NCBI GenBank assembly: GCA_910587465.1
Contig: CAJUMS010000003.1
Coordinates: forward strand, 7,196 to 71,195
Reading direction: 5' to 3'
DNA length: 64,000 bases
From: an uncultured Oscillospiraceae bacterium
GTDB lineage: Bacteria > Bacillota > Clostridia > Oscillospirales > Ruminococcaceae
Shown piece by piece: positions 16,297-25,060 of this stretch. Made by a program: the position numbers and the translations under genes. How positions within the stretch are numbered: the stretch's first letter is position 1; each line of letters opens with the position of its first letter. The notes under the pieces are model-generated. The model worked only from the letters and a program-made list of their open reading frames with translations, ran no database searches and had not been told where the DNA came from.

Positions 16297-17517
16297 TTAC
16301 TTCTTCTTCAGCTTAATTGCCACGACAAGTGCCGCTGCCGTTACGACAAGCACTGCCATAACAATAATTATCCACATCACCGCACTGTTGCCGGACTCTT
16401 CCTTTTCGGAACTGTCGGTCTTGCTCATGTCGGAGGTTTGGCTGCTGTCGGATGGGTTTTGTTCGCCGCCGACGGGCTCCCCGTTACTGCCACTGTTACC
16501 GCCGCTGTTATCGGACGGTTTTTCTGGTGACACAGCCGATGAGTTGCCTGCGTTGTTGGAACTATCGCCGTTGTTGGAGCCCGGTAACAACATATCACCG
16601 CCGCTGCTGCCATAACCGTCAGTTCCCGAAGGAGCGTTGTTAGCGGAAGTAAGCATACCGATAGCGTTCTCGAGCACCAGCAAAGCCTCATCAACCTCAT
16701 CCTGTGTAGAGCCTTTATTTGAGAGCACCGCTTTAGCCTTGTTCAGTGCCTCGACTAACGTGCCGTAGCTGTCCTCGGTGTAGTCACCGCGCTTATAACC
16801 GTCCGCCCTGTCTACCGCTTCTGCCAGAGATGATGTGTCGGCAGGCTCAACGGGTACGATAACGGGCTCGTTGGGTTCAGTCGGATCCGAAGAGCTTTCT
16901 GAGCTTGAAGTAGTGGACGAGACCGGTTTTGATGATGGTACAGACGAAGTTGATGACGACGATGACGGAGGGGCTGGAGGAAGTGGTATGGAAGCGCTAC
17001 CTGTCGATATCGTTACCATGCCCGAATATGAGATGTCGCCGCTCGGGGTCACAAGTTCGCTCCCCCTTACAAATTTTATCGAGCCCTCCTCGATCTTGAC
17101 AGCCGCTGAAACGTCGCTGCCGCCAATCCTTATTTTGCCGACCGTGAGGGGCGAAGTATCCGAAAAGAGCGCCTTTGTGCCCGCAAGGTAAACCGTGAGC
17201 ACGCCCGTGTCACTGTGGTAGCGGCTTTCAACTATCTTTGCGGGCAGTCCGCTTTCGGGGACAAATTCGATATCCGCATTGTCCGAGCTTGGCGAGACGA
17301 CAAGGGATATCTGCATTGAAGCTATCTCCTCCGCGGCAGCCTGTGGGAAATCCATAACAAGCTGTGCCTCGCTGCCTTTTGCGTTGAGTTCCACAGTCTG
17401 CGCCGCAGATACCGCGAAAGCGCCAGTTCCAAGCGCCATTACACAGCACAAAAGCGCTGTGATGACCGCGATCAGTCTTATCCCTTTTGGGGGAAGTTTT
17501 AAATTTGCAATATACAT
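16297..17517 (-). CDS. Membrane-anchored cohesin-like surface protein
   Basis: 406 residues. A signal peptide (to about residue 38) is followed by a cohesin-like beta domain at about 40-165: ELNAKGSEAQLVMDF, an ISLVVSP strand, GVLTVYLAG, LTVGKIRIGG. A Pro/Ser linker follows, then a FIVAR-like helical repeat at about 225-290 (TEDSYGTLVEALNKAKAVLS), a Gly/Ser/Asn-rich spacer and a C-terminal transmembrane helix with a KLKKK stop-transfer tail. Cohesins bind dockerins. The adjacent gene upstream in the same direction encodes a dockerin enzyme, so this protein may hold it at the cell surface. The two genes are 37 bases apart and probably co-transcribed. The cohesin call is by pattern only. Confidence 0.7.
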   Translation of the reverse strand: MYIANLKLPPKGIRLIAVITALLCCVMALGTGAFAVSAAQTVELNAKGSEAQLVMDFPQAAAEEIASMQISLVVSPSSDNADIEFVPESGLPAKIVESRYHSDTGVLTVYLAGTKALFSDTSPLTVGKIRIGGSDVSAAVKIEEGSIKFVRGSELVTPSGDISYSGMVTISTGSASIPLPPAPPSSSSSTSSVPSSKPVSSTTSSSESSSDPTEPNEPVIVPVEPADTSSLAEAVDRADGYKRGDYTEDSYGTLVEALNKAKAVLSNKGSTQDEVDEALLVLENAIGMLTSANNAPSGTDGYGSSGGDMLLPGSNNGDSSNNAGNSSAVSPEKPSDNSGGNSGSNGEPVGGEQNPSDSSQTSDMSKTDSSEKEESGNSAVMWIIIVMAVLVVTAAALVVAIKLKKK

Positions 17518-17554
17518 ATAAATTTACCGATCCTTTCCCGATATTCCGTGTACT

Positions 17555-20500
17555 CTAGGAGTTGTCCCCGAGGGTGATATTCGGAATATCGTCCGGGATA
17601 TCGATAAAGAACGAGTCGCTGACAAGTCTCTCGTTCTCGTTGGTGAGCGCGTTGTTTACGCGGTAAAGCTCGGCACGTACTTTGGAGACGCCGATCAGCG
17701 CTGTCGGATCGGTCCAGTATATCCATGTGCCGTCAGAAACGTTCTGAATAAGACCGCTACCCGGATCGTCAGCGAGAATTATCTGCGACGCGTTCAGGCT
17801 GCCGTCCTCGGAAACGCTCCCCACGACGTTGCCATCCTGATCGAACAGCATTACAACGTTGTAAGCAGGGCTGCCCTTATACGAGCCCGTGAATATCAGC
17901 GAGCCCGCGGGAATAAACTCACCCTCGGCAAACTCGTAGTCGTCGGTGAGTACGCCAACCGCAACGGTCCCGTCGCCTGCGCGCCTAAAGTCAACATTGT
18001 CGCCCGTCACACCAAGCAGGTCAAATTCCGCGATGGATATCTCGGCGGCGCTGCTGATTACAAGCTTCACAGCGTCTATCTTATAGGTGCTTACGTACTT
18101 CCTGTCGGCGTTTTCGAACCATACGGTCTTACTGCCATCCAACGTGCCGCTCGCAGCCTCGCGCCATGTGCCGTCCTCGTGCACCAAAAGCGTATAGCTT
18201 GCGGCGCTGTTCGAGACGTACTTGAAGCCCGAAACGGTTTCCTGTCTGTTCAGCTCGAATAGTATCTCCGCGCCCGCGGAAGCCGTACCCGTGTACACTG
18301 TGCCGGAATCACCGTCTATCGTGAGAGTAACGGGATCGTCGGGCTTGGAGTCGCAGGGATCGCTGTCATTGCCCATTACCGCTTCAAAAGCAGCAGCGTT
18401 GACACCGGATGCGCTTGCCGTCCAGTTGCTCTTGTTGAGACTTCCATCGTCGGTTATCTTGATGGGCTCGAGTGCCAGCGGAGCGGAGCGGTAAAGATAC
18501 TTATCAACGACAACTATCTCGTATGTCACCACGCGGTTGTTAAGCCCCGCCGCGTAGTCTGTAAATGTGTTTCCTGTCGTAAAGCCGATAGCTTCACGAT
18601 GAACGCGTCCCTCCGACATCGTACAGCGTATTATTTCAAAGCCTAGGAACTCGTCCTCGGGAATATTTGCGCTTTCAAGCGTGAAATTTATCTGATAAGC
18701 ACTGCCGTTGGCGGGTGCGGCGGATGTGCCGCTGCCGACCGCGCTCACGTCGCCGTCCGTGCCTAAGTAGCCGCCGTATGGATTGTTCATACGGTAAACG
18801 CGCGAATCGTCGTCCGCATAGTAAACAGCGCGCGTCTCCTTGGGGAACTGACTCGCATACTGCATAGTGGTGCTGTCCGGGAGCTTGCCCCAGCGCTCAA
18901 AGAACTCGAGGATATCCTTTTCGGCAGCCGCACAAGCAAGCCTCATAAGGCACTGATCGGTACCGCCGCTCAATGTGAGGGCAATTCCGTCGGGAGCGGG
19001 AGCGTTCGCGGGAGTGCGCGCGTAGGAGTCAACCCTCGCGTAGAACAAACTCTCAAGCTGCTCGGCGCGGTCGTCAAACGTCTTGTAGTTGTACTCCTCA
19101 TCGTAAGCCGCGTGGAGCTGCCAGTACATACCAAGCTGTGTCGCGAGGTTGGACGAGCTGCCCAGAGTGCGCGAAGTCACCTTATCGTAGATGTTCTTGT
19201 AAGTGAAGCGCATGCCGACATTGGTATCCTTAGCCTGCGCGAGTTGTGCGAAGTAGTTGTTGGTTATCTCGGGAACAGCGTAGCAGCCTTGATTTATGCA
19301 ATGCCCTATCTCATGAGCAACACCCCAGCCGAAGTAGTTGCCGCTTATATATCGACCGTTCTCGTCGGACGTCACAGAACTGCTCGAGAGCATACCCGAG
19401 CAGGAGCCCCACTCAATGCCGATGTGGTTGCCCGCTGCGTACATAAACGCCATTCCGAACATTCTCTGATATCGGATATTAAGGTGTCCCTTCGGAAATC
19501 TGTTTATTGCCTCCGACGCATTTTTGTTGAGTCCCTTGTGCTGATAAAACAGGTTCATCATCTCTTCAATCGCGTCAAACGAGGTGACAGCTTTTGCCGC
19601 TCTCTCTGCGGCGCTGCCCGAACCGGCTCCCGCGAGTACCCGCTCCGCGGGAAGAGACAGCAGCATATTATCGAGCAATATATCCGAAGCGCCGAGAATG
19701 CAGTTTTGCGCTTCATAATCGTATCGATTCACATTTTTGTTTGAAGAAGCCGTGTGATTTTCCGAGTGAAGGGTTTCCAGCTTTGTAATATAATTTGCAA
19801 GCTCGGTCATATAGACCTCCGTCCTCTCCATTTTTTCTGCCTCATCGGAAACACCGTACAAGTCGAGTATCGGCACTTTAACGCCGCCGCTCACGCGCAC
19901 AGCATAACGATCGTTTGCATTACTGCCTGTGTACTGAACATACAGAGCACCGCCCGATTCCTTGTCGATCGACCAGATCTTTGGGATATCAATGACGTTA
20001 GCGCCTACCTTTAAAGTACCAACGACCTTTGCCAGCGAACCCGATTCTGCGTGATACTGTGAAGTTACGAGCTGGAGATTGGTGTTTTCACCTGTTTTCT
20101 TCGTGTTGTGACCAACATAAATAGTTACGGTATCGCCGGCTGCCGCAGTCACGCCGATGGGCTGCCAAGCATTCAGACCGCCGAAGCCTCTGTTGACGTC
20201 ATTGGTCGTGATAGTGTTGTGAATATAAACGGGAGCGTTCAGATTTTTGCAGTTGAGAATGTCCTCGGCATTTTTCAGTTCCCTTTCAAGCAGTTCCCTG
20301 TCAGGGTTAAGCTCGCCGCAAGCGGGGTCGGGGGTGTTGATGCGCGTTCTGAGCGCGTCGATGTCAGCCTGCGTTACGTCGTTTCTCAGCACGAGATGCA
20401 GGTCGTCCGCGTACAGTGCCATAATATCGTCCGCGATGGTATCGTAGCGGTAGAAATACACCTCGGCAATGTTGATCCTGCCGCTTGCCGAATAGTTGGC

Positions 20501-22603
20501 AAGCGCTATCTGAATACGCTTCGCTGTTATCTTTGAGGAAAGATTGACCTGAAAATACTTGCGTCCCTCGCTGTCGAACTTCTTTGAAACGGGAAGTCTG
20601 CCCAGCTCGGTCATATTGCCGTCCTCATCCCAGTAGTTGACGCGCGTATAGAAAAACTCGGGAACGCCGTAAACAGATTCGTACAGCGCGATACGCTGCA
20701 TATCGTAAGCCTCGTCGAACTCATAGTACAGACCGTGGTCTCCGATATTATTAAAGCCGCCGTCGTCCCATGTTCCGCGGTAGTAGTACGAAACCGCGTC
20801 GTGGTCAACAGTACCCCACGCGCTGTTTGCCTCCTCGTCGAGAGTACTGTCGATCATCTCGCCGTAATAGTGAGTTGCTTCAATAATATGCGCCCCCTTT
20901 TCGCCTTTTTCACCCGTGTTTATAAGGTTGAACTTGGGCATTTCGGGAGGATTTACGTCGGTGGTCTCCGCAACCGCCAACAGAGAAGGACCGCTTTCGC
21001 CGTGCTCGTTTAATGCGGTGACATAAAGAGTATACTCCGTCTTGTTCTCAAGTTCGGAGATGGTGTAGCTTGTAGCGGTAATGTCGGCGATCTTGGTGTA
21101 CTCACTGTCGCCGGCTTTCTTATAATAAAGATTGTACCAATCGGCATCTTTCGTCTTTTTCCAAGATGCGTTAATGCTTTTGTAGCCACCGACAGCGGTC
21201 AGACCGTCGGGTTTGAGAGGCTTCTTTGAGGCTCTCGGGGTAACATCTGTTGTGTCGCTCCAGCCGCTTCTCCACGCTCCGTTAACGGACTGCACTCTCG
21301 CAGTGTATGTCGTGCCGTTGACAAGCTCCGCACTGCTGAACATGGAAACGCTCAGCGAGCTGCCGGTCACCCTGTAAAGCTCGGTGCGGCTGCCGAGAGA
21401 TATTTCGACCTCATAGCCCGTCACGTTCACACAAGGCTCCCAGTTGAGCACGAACTGCTTATCTCCGACTTCCGCGAAGAGACCCTCGGGAATATCGGTA
21501 TCAGGTTCGGATATCTTGCTCTCCATTCCGTTTACAAACTCAACGGATGATATCTCGGCAAGCGTGCTGTCCTTGGTCATGCCGAATATCTTAAATGTTA
21601 TCTTTTTAACGGCTATCTGCGAGCCGAGGTTGATATGTATGTTTCCGCGCCTGTCGACCTCTACGGTAACATCCTCGGTGTCGAGCAGATGATGTACGCC
21701 GTTCTCGACCAACGCGGTCTGAGTCGCCTTAACGCCGTCTTCGTCAACATAATCGATGTCGACCTCAGCCTTTGCGACGGGGTTGTCCTCGGATACAGAA
21801 ATAACGATGCCGTCCGCTTGGGAAGCCGCCCCCTTGTCGGTTATCTCAAACTCAAGTGAAACGGGGCTGTTATCGGATATCTCCCCGTCCTCGGCATACA
21901 GCTTCACGCCGCCCGACTTGACAAAAAGGTTGTCAAGGTCGCCCTCGACACGTGTTTCCGCTCCCGCCGACGGATTGATGACCACCGAGGGGATAATAGT
22001 CTCGGAGACAGCCTGTGTGTTCTCGGTCACGTTGTAGCCTTTTGCGAGGTACTCAAGATCAACAAGGTCGACAGCACCGTCGCCGTTGAGGTCAACGAGC
22101 CCGTTTGCGCTGCCGCTGTCCACTGCATCAGTAAGCTGCTGCCTGTCCTTGTCGTCAACTTTGCCGTCGTTATTGGCATCGCCTATGAGCAACGTGCCCG
22201 GATGCGCACCCCTTTGGTAATCAATACCTTCCGCGAAACCCGTCATCAGCTTGACGATAGCTGCCTGGCTGCCCACGTTCACGGTCTGAATGTGATCCGC
22301 AAACCCGTCTGCGGTTACCTTCAGCGTATACTCCCCCTGTGCGAGATTGGTAAAGCAAACCTCGCCGCCGTCGCTGTCACTATCAAGTGTAATAGTCTGC
22401 GAGTTTCCCGAAAGCTCGGCGGTGAATTCCACGCTCCCCGCCATCGAGAGCGCGGGAGTGACCGAAACATTCACCTGTCCTGTAGGAGCGGCAGAGCGTA
22501 CAGCGGTACTACCAAAACTCTCCGCAAAAACCGCGCAGTTTGCCTGAACTGCGAATACCAATGCAGCCGCGGCTGACATCAGTTTTTTTACCCTGTGTTT
22601 CAT
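17555..22603 (-). CDS. Secreted dockerin-containing M60-like metallopeptidase (mucinase/enhancin type)
   Basis: 1682 residues; ATG 22603 chosen with AAAGGAC upstream. It has a signal peptide (to about residue 27), then a beta-sandwich at about 40-125. A type I dockerin follows at about 136-190, with two calcium loops (DANNDGKVDDKD and DLNGDGAVDLVD). Two fibronectin III domains (about 373-555) and a discoidin-like carbohydrate-binding region (about 600-760) come next. The M60-like catalytic domain has the zinc motif HEIGH near residue 1095, in GVAHEIGHCINQ. C-terminal beta domains include another discoidin-like unit. M60-like enzymes cut glycoproteins such as mucin. The dockerin suggests docking to the cohesin-like protein encoded directly downstream. 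Extracellular. Confidence 0.88.
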   Translation of the reverse strand: MKHRVKKLMSAAAALVFAVQANCAVFAESFGSTAVRSAAPTGQVNVSVTPALSMAGSVEFTAELSGNSQTITLDSDSDGGEVCFTNLAQGEYTLKVTADGFADHIQTVNVGSQAAIVKLMTGFAEGIDYQRGAHPGTLLIGDANNDGKVDDKDRQQLTDAVDSGSANGLVDLNGDGAVDLVDLEYLAKGYNVTENTQAVSETIIPSVVINPSAGAETRVEGDLDNLFVKSGGVKLYAEDGEISDNSPVSLEFEITDKGAASQADGIVISVSEDNPVAKAEVDIDYVDEDGVKATQTALVENGVHHLLDTEDVTVEVDRRGNIHINLGSQIAVKKITFKIFGMTKDSTLAEISSVEFVNGMESKISEPDTDIPEGLFAEVGDKQFVLNWEPCVNVTGYEVEISLGSRTELYRVTGSSLSVSMFSSAELVNGTTYTARVQSVNGAWRSGWSDTTDVTPRASKKPLKPDGLTAVGGYKSINASWKKTKDADWYNLYYKKAGDSEYTKIADITATSYTISELENKTEYTLYVTALNEHGESGPSLLAVAETTDVNPPEMPKFNLINTGEKGEKGAHIIEATHYYGEMIDSTLDEEANSAWGTVDHDAVSYYYRGTWDDGGFNNIGDHGLYYEFDEAYDMQRIALYESVYGVPEFFYTRVNYWDEDGNMTELGRLPVSKKFDSEGRKYFQVNLSSKITAKRIQIALANYSASGRINIAEVYFYRYDTIADDIMALYADDLHLVLRNDVTQADIDALRTRINTPDPACGELNPDRELLERELKNAEDILNCKNLNAPVYIHNTITTNDVNRGFGGLNAWQPIGVTAAAGDTVTIYVGHNTKKTGENTNLQLVTSQYHAESGSLAKVVGTLKVGANVIDIPKIWSIDKESGGALYVQYTGSNANDRYAVRVSGGVKVPILDLYGVSDEAEKMERTEVYMTELANYITKLETLHSENHTASSNKNVNRYDYEAQNCILGASDILLDNMLLSLPAERVLAGAGSGSAAERAAKAVTSFDAIEEMMNLFYQHKGLNKNASEAINRFPKGHLNIRYQRMFGMAFMYAAGNHIGIEWGSCSGMLSSSSVTSDENGRYISGNYFGWGVAHEIGHCINQGCYAVPEITNNYFAQLAQAKDTNVGMRFTYKNIYDKVTSRTLGSSSNLATQLGMYWQLHAAYDEEYNYKTFDDRAEQLESLFYARVDSYARTPANAPAPDGIALTLSGGTDQCLMRLACAAAEKDILEFFERWGKLPDSTTMQYASQFPKETRAVYYADDDSRVYRMNNPYGGYLGTDGDVSAVGSGTSAAPANGSAYQINFTLESANIPEDEFLGFEIIRCTMSEGRVHREAIGFTTGNTFTDYAAGLNNRVVTYEIVVVDKYLYRSAPLALEPIKITDDGSLNKSNWTASASGVNAAAFEAVMGNDSDPCDSKPDDPVTLTIDGDSGTVYTGTASAGAEILFELNRQETVSGFKYVSNSAASYTLLVHEDGTWREAASGTLDGSKTVWFENADRKYVSTYKIDAVKLVISSAAEISIAEFDLLGVTGDNVDFRRAGDGTVAVGVLTDDYEFAEGEFIPAGSLIFTGSYKGSPAYNVVMLFDQDGNVVGSVSEDGSLNASQIILADDPGSGLIQNVSDGTWIYWTDPTALIGVSKVRAELYRVNNALTNENERLVSDSFFIDIPDDIPNITLGDNS

Positions 22604-22897
22604 AAGATCGTCCTTTCCCCATGGAGAGAAACGAGGGCTGTAAAAATATTGCACGCCCGTTTCTCTTTTTCTCTGTCGTGCGTTTGTCATCTCTTTGTAA
22701 AGGGTTCAAAGAGGTATCGCAATGCGTTTTATATTTTTATATCTACTAACTGACATTGCTTGTTAGTAAAACATTATACCACTTTTTATGACAAATTTCA
22801 ATAAGCAATTTGCACAAATTTTGGTTATTTTTAACTTGTTATGCCTTTTCGGCACTGCATTTTACATCTTTTGGAAATATGGGGGTTTCGTGGCGGA
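22604..22897. other. Long leader and divergent intergenic region
   Basis: Between the divergent M60-like and tocopherol-cyclase-like genes. It holds the promoter of the minus-strand operon at 22773-22801, a leader of about 165 bases, and a short inverted repeat ACTAAC...GTTAGT at about 22745-22767 inside that leader. Nothing recognisable between 22802 and 22897. Confidence 0.5.
22773..22801 (-). promoter_or_regulatory. Sigma-A promoter of dockerin/cohesin operon
   Basis: TTGAAA (22796-22801), 17-base spacer, TATAAT (22773-22778) on the minus strand. Confidence 0.75.
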
Positions 22898-22941
22898 TTT
22901 TTAACAGTATATCTATTTTTGTTACAGGCCATACTAAAGTC
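22898..22941. repeat. Copy B of the intergenic repeat
   Basis: Matches 15972-16014 in the same orientation on the plus strand, although the genes they precede lie on opposite strands. It ends 13 bases before the Shine-Dalgarno of the gene at 22967. Confidence 0.5.
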
Positions 22942-22966
22942 AAATCATTGATCGGAGGAAAAGCCA

Positions 22967-23809
22967 TTGACGAAAAAGGAATATTTCAAAGGCTGGTACT
23001 TTAAATGCGCGGGAGATAATCGTACTGTCGCTTTTATCCCATCGTTTCATTGCAGCAACAGTTCCGCATATCTGCAAATAATTACCGACGATAATGCGTT
23101 TTGCCTCCCGTTTCCACAGCTGAAATACCGTGAAGATCCTTTGCTCGTAAAGATTGGGAACAACGTTTTTTCCGAAAAAGGGATCAAACTCAATATCAAA
23201 ACAAATGATCTGACAGCGCAAGGCGCTTTGCGTTTTGGCGAGCTTTCACCTATCCGTTATGATATTATGGGACCGTTTAAATTTGTCCCGTTTATGCAAT
23301 GCCGTCACAGCGTTTACAGTATGTCGCACAGCGTTGATGGAAAGCTCTTGTTCAACGGAAAACAATACGTATTTCATAACGGTTCGGGATATATTGAAGG
23401 CGACTGCGGAACTTCATTTCCAAAGCGTTATGTTTGGACGCAATGTCATTTCGCAAACGGCTCGCTTATGCTCTCCGCTGCTGATATTCCCATGCTTGGT
23501 TTCAGTTTTACGGGAATTATAGGCATTGTTATGCTAAACGGAAAAGAATATCGTATTGCCACATATCTTGGCGCAATAATAAAGCATATCGGCAATAATA
23601 CAATAACCGTATCACAGGGCGACTATGAGCTTACCGCAAAGCTTATCAAAAAAAACGCTTACCCATTGTCAGCTCCGGTCAACGGAGAAATGAGAAGAAC
23701 GATACACGAAAGCGCTTCCTGCAAGACTTATTACCGCTTTTCTTACAAGGGAGCAATTTTATGCGAATTCAAAAGTGATAGGGCAAGCTTTGAATTTGAA
23801 TACCTATAA
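22967..23809 (+). CDS. Tocopherol-cyclase-like family protein
   Basis: 280 residues from a TTG start at 22967, with GGAGG 8 bases upstream. The opening EYFKGWYFKCAG is the signature of the tocopherol-cyclase-like family (PF14249). Further family features are the MGPFKFVPF segment, a YIEGDCGTSFPKRYVW strand (typical E-x-DWG-x-x-FP-x-x-W/Y-x-W pattern) and a lipocalin-like beta rich body. In plants the family closes the chromanol ring. In anaerobic bacteria the ligand is unknown and a lipid- or quinone-binding role is only a guess. Single gene; a hairpin terminator follows. Confidence 0.75.
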   Translation: MTKKEYFKGWYFKCAGDNRTVAFIPSFHCSNSSAYLQIITDDNAFCLPFPQLKYREDPLLVKIGNNVFSEKGIKLNIKTNDLTAQGALRFGELSPIRYDIMGPFKFVPFMQCRHSVYSMSHSVDGKLLFNGKQYVFHNGSGYIEGDCGTSFPKRYVWTQCHFANGSLMLSAADIPMLGFSFTGIIGIVMLNGKEYRIATYLGAIIKHIGNNTITVSQGDYELTAKLIKKNAYPLSAPVNGEMRRTIHESASCKTYYRFSYKGAILCEFKSDRASFEFEYL

Positions 23810-23893
23810 ATATAAAAACAGACTGTATTGCCGCCAATATTCCCGAAAAGCCCGAAAGTAAAAATCAGCGTTATTACAGCTAATAAATCAAAC

Positions 23894-23928
23894 GAGCCTG
23901 CCGCTATCGCAAACAGGCTCATTTTAAT
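23894..23928 (+). terminator. Hairpin terminator after tocopherol-cyclase-like gene
   Basis: 7-bp stem GAGCCTG/CAGGCTC with a 13-base loop, followed by ATTTTAATT on the plus strand. Confidence 0.6.
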
Positions 23929-23939
23929 TGTGCATATCA

Positions 23940-24164
23940 CTAGTTTACGCATAATGCGTAATCCGAGGTTATACCGTAATATTCTTCGAGAGAAAGCCCG
24001 GACGCGGTTATCGCCTCCGCTGTTTCCGTCCGTTGAGGAAGAGAAACCTCCGAGGTCTCCTCCGTCTGTGAAAATTCCGAGGATGTACTGCTTGTTGAGT
24101 TTGATTCCGATATAACGGAAGATATCTTGCTTTGAATAGAACAAATTTCGAGAAAAGTCAACAT
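23940..24164 (-). CDS. Small Ser/Thr/Glu-rich hypothetical protein or gene remnant
   Basis: 74 residues from ATG 24164. No Shine-Dalgarno is visible. The sequence is dominated by Ser, Thr and Glu (SSTSSEFSQTEETSEVSLP), like the spacer of the GH3 lipoprotein in this window, and ends LSLEEYYGITSDYALCVN. This looks like the surviving end of a secreted Ser-rich protein rather than a full gene. The surrounding 23.8-24.3 kb holds nothing else convincing except a terminator and an orphan promoter. Confidence 0.3.
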   Translation of the reverse strand: MLTFLEICSIQSKISSVISESNSTSSTSSEFSQTEETSEVSLPQRTETAEAITASGLSLEEYYGITSDYALCVN

Positions 24165-24276
24165 TTATCTTATAGTAATATTGTCATAAAAATTGGCGGA
24201 TAAAACCCAATCGAAAAAGTCCGATCAAGTTTGTTTTTTACATTGCTCATTTTTTCAAAACCTTAACACCCCGAAC

Positions 24277-24305
24277 TTGACATATACCAAAAAAAATGTT
24301 ATAAT
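24277..24305 (+). promoter_or_regulatory. Perfect consensus sigma-A promoter facing the 3' end of sigK
   Basis: TTGACA (24277-24282), 17-base spacer, TATAAT (24300-24305). Transcription would start about 24312 and run antisense through sigK; no plus-strand gene follows until 25061. Confidence 0.6.
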
Positions 24306-24322
24306 TCAATAACGAACTAAAA

Positions 24323-25027
24323 TCACGCTTTGTCAAACCGCGCACGCAGCTTCTCCAAGGCGCGTTTTTCAATTCTTGAGATGTATGAGCGCGATATCCC
24401 GAGCTGCTTTGCGATCTCACGCTGAGTTAGCGGTTTGCATACGTTACCGTTTGCGTCAGCTACCCCATAGCGCTTGCAGACGATCTCGCGCTCTCGGTCG
24501 TCCAACTCCTCTGCAATAAATCTATACAGCTTCTCGGAATTTATTTTCAGTTCGACATCATTCTCAACATTTACACCGCTGCTGAAAATATCCGCGATAG
24601 TAAGCGCGTTTCCCTCGCTGTCACTTTCTATCGGATCGTTTATATAAATCTCCGTCAATTGGTGCTTGATCTTTCGAAAGTACATTTTTATCTGATTATC
24701 AATACACTTTGACGCATAAGTGCTGAACTGATTCCCTTTTTGATAATCAAACGTTTCTGCGGCACGTATCAGACCGATAGTGCCAATGGAAACAAGGTCG
24801 TCCGCGTCTTTAGCCTCGGGATAGTTTTTCTTAACAATATACGCAACTAACCGCATATTGTGAACGATCAGCCTATCTCGTGCCATGGTGTCGCCATGTG
24901 CAATCTGACGTATGCACTCCGCCTCCTCCTTTGCGGAAAGCTGTTTCGGGAACATATTCTTTCTGTCGAAATGCAGTCCGAAAAAAAGCAGATTTTCCAA
25001 TGCCAGTTTTAAAAGCAATACCCCCAT
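24323..25027 (-). CDS. sigK: RNA polymerase sporulation sigma factor SigK
   Basis: 234 residues; ATG 25027 chosen with GGAGG 7 bases upstream. It begins with a hydrophobic pro-like segment (MGVLLLKLALENLLFFG), then FPKQLSAKEEAECI, region 2 (MRLVAYIVKKNY, DLVSIGTIGLIRAAETFD, FSTYASKCIDNQI) and region 4 (LDDREREIVCKRYG, LTQREIAKQLGISRSYISRIEKRALEKL). This matches SigK, the late mother-cell sigma factor that drives cortex, coat and spore-maturation genes. The gene is whole, without a skin-type insertion. A decayed paralogous fragment lies at 10.5 kb. A consensus promoter faces it from its 3' side. Confidence 0.88.
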   Translation of the reverse strand: MGVLLLKLALENLLFFGLHFDRKNMFPKQLSAKEEAECIRQIAHGDTMARDRLIVHNMRLVAYIVKKNYPEAKDADDLVSIGTIGLIRAAETFDYQKGNQFSTYASKCIDNQIKMYFRKIKHQLTEIYINDPIESDSEGNALTIADIFSSGVNVENDVELKINSEKLYRFIAEELDDREREIVCKRYGVADANGNVCKPLTQREIAKQLGISRSYISRIEKRALEKLRARFDKA

Positions 25028-25060
25028 TTGATTACCTCCAAACAAAAAAAGGAGTTATTT

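Noticed and set aside
23743..24144. 133-codon minus-strand open frame
   Set aside because: It runs through the terminator and the end of the tocopherol-cyclase-like gene and has no Shine-Dalgarno.
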